A stretch of 64,000 nt of DNA from Granulicella tundricola MP5ACTX9 (lineage in GTDB: Bacteria; Acidobacteriota; Terriglobia; Terriglobales; Acidobacteriaceae): NCBI RefSeq assembly GCF_000178975.2, contig NC_015064.1, forward strand, positions 620,001-684,000. The letters are read 5' to 3'. Below are positions 63,419-64,000 of the stretch, in pieces (the first letter of the stretch is position 1; each line of letters starts with the position of its first letter). The translations under genes were made by a program, and so were the position numbers. Below the pieces are notes generated by a model, which did not search any database, was not told the DNA's origin, and worked only from the letters and a program-made list of their open reading frames with translations.

Positions 63419-64000
63419 GAGGCTACCCGCTCAAAGCGCAGGAGCATGTGGTCGCCGGTGGTTCGCAGGATTGGCCAGGTTGAGATAACGCCTTCCAGGC
63501 GGGCGAGAACGTTGAAGAGGCTGGTGTGACGCTGTGCCCAGGGCTCCAGGTAGGACGGCGGCAGAGCGACGCCGACGCCCTGAATGGAGTGCAAACGGAA
63601 GTGCGGAGCGAAGCTGCGACGCACTTGGCGAAGTGTGGGGTAGTACACCGTGAGGGGTGCGCCTTCGAGCCAGGCCTCTGACTGTCCCTTCCAACGGCGC
63701 GCTGCTTTATCCCAGCGTCTGCGGAAGGAGTAATAGATGGTTTCGATGAAGCAATAGCGGGTTGAGAGGCAAAGCACCAGGGAGCCTTCCGGCTTGACGA
63801 GCCTTGAGAGATCCTGGGCAACCGGGGTAAGGTCCGCGATGCAGTTCAGGCCTGAGAAGTTCGAGAAGGCACCGTCAAAACGGACCGCCGGCTCAAGCTC
63901 TCCGATGCGTTCCGTAGGCAGATGGCAGAAGACGACAGGCGGTGCGGGGTCATTGCGTTGCAGCCTCTGCTCCGCCTGCGCGATCATCTCTCCGGAGGCA
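63415..64000 (-). CDS. Methyltransferase, N-terminus beyond the window
   Basis: The frame is open to the right edge, where it reads ...ASGEMIAQAEQRLQ, the end of a SAM-binding motif I helix; motif I itself lies outside. Visible parts include AVRFDGAFSNFSGLNCIADLTPVA and KPEGSLVLCLSTRYCFIETIYY. The ending LRTTGDHMLLRFERV is typical of the Methyltransf_25/11 class. About 195 residues are visible. Its stop is in a four-base overlap with the next gene. It is the first visible member of the minus-strand operon. Confidence 0.75.
   Translation of the reverse strand, partial: ASGEMIAQAEQRLQRNDPAPPVVFCHLPTERIGELEPAVRFDGAFSNFSGLNCIADLTPVAQDLSRLVKPEGSLVLCLSTRYCFIETIYYSFRRRWDKAARRWKGQSEAWLEGAPLTVYYPTLRQVRRSFAPHFRLHSIQGVGVALPPSYLEPWAQRHTSLFNVLARLEGVISTWPILRTTGDHMLLRFERVAS

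Overview
The window is GC-rich chromosomal DNA that looks like an Acidobacteriota chromosome, most likely the Acidobacteriaceae (Granulicella/Terriglobus/Edaphobacter type). This is inferred from the density of two-component regulators with beta-propeller sensors, the ArsB-type, OPT and DMT transporters, a secreted GH28 polygalacturonase, an S9 peptidase, several secreted proteins of a kind usual in this phylum, and abundant short palindromic repeats. No 16S gene is present, so the placement cannot be proven from this window.

Layout. 1-10.3 kb: the end of an RND efflux permease, a secreted YncE-like propeller, an OmpR-type regulator with its kinase, a small secreted PAS/Cache-like protein, an AtoE-type short-chain fatty acid permease, an orphan histidine kinase, and two tandem PstS-like binding proteins without pstCAB. 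10.6-26 kb, mostly minus strand: tRNA-Thr(CGT), GH28, a secreted membrane-anchored protein, an AMIN/amidase_3 cell-wall amidase, alaS, a Phd/PIN toxin-antitoxin pair, a DUF429-like gene, recX, an S9 peptidase and a histidine kinase. 26-34 kb: a secreted protein, an HNH endonuclease, a ComF-type phosphoribosyltransferase, an OPT transporter, a papain-like secreted protein and an EamA exporter. 34-53 kb, mostly plus strand: moaA, a GAF-GGDEF protein, a PAS kinase, a DHA2 exporter, small proteins, an S2P-like membrane protein, trpS, scpA, a DUF4160/DUF2442 pair, a macrodomain pseudogene, a Pit-type phosphate transporter, scpB, a cupin, an RsuA/RluB-type pseudouridine synthase and an ArsB-like permease. 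53.4-64 kb, minus strand: a NarL-type regulator and its Reg_prop/Y_Y_Y kinase, then a tightly overlapped six-gene operon of methyltransferases, two radical SAM enzymes (one B12-type, one SPASM-type) and a methyltransferase-amidohydrolase fusion, running off the right edge.

The most striking signal is a family of short palindromic elements inserted inside protein-coding genes and kept open. A 46-nt identical copy sits in scpB and in the S9 peptidase gene, in the same reading frame, giving the peptide [11 protein letters not shown] one-base variant sits in alaS, a second copy with swapped stem bases sits in the same S9 gene, and a fifth lies in the amidase gene in another frame. A larger two-hairpin element sits both inside the amidase gene and in the alaS-amidase intergenic region. 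This resembles the palindromic elements known in Rickettsia genes. Two further interspersed families occupy intergenic gaps. The second point of interest is the uncharacterised radical SAM/methyltransferase operon at the right end. A third is a switch of strand composition (C-rich to G-rich on the plus strand) inside the OPT gene near 31 kb.
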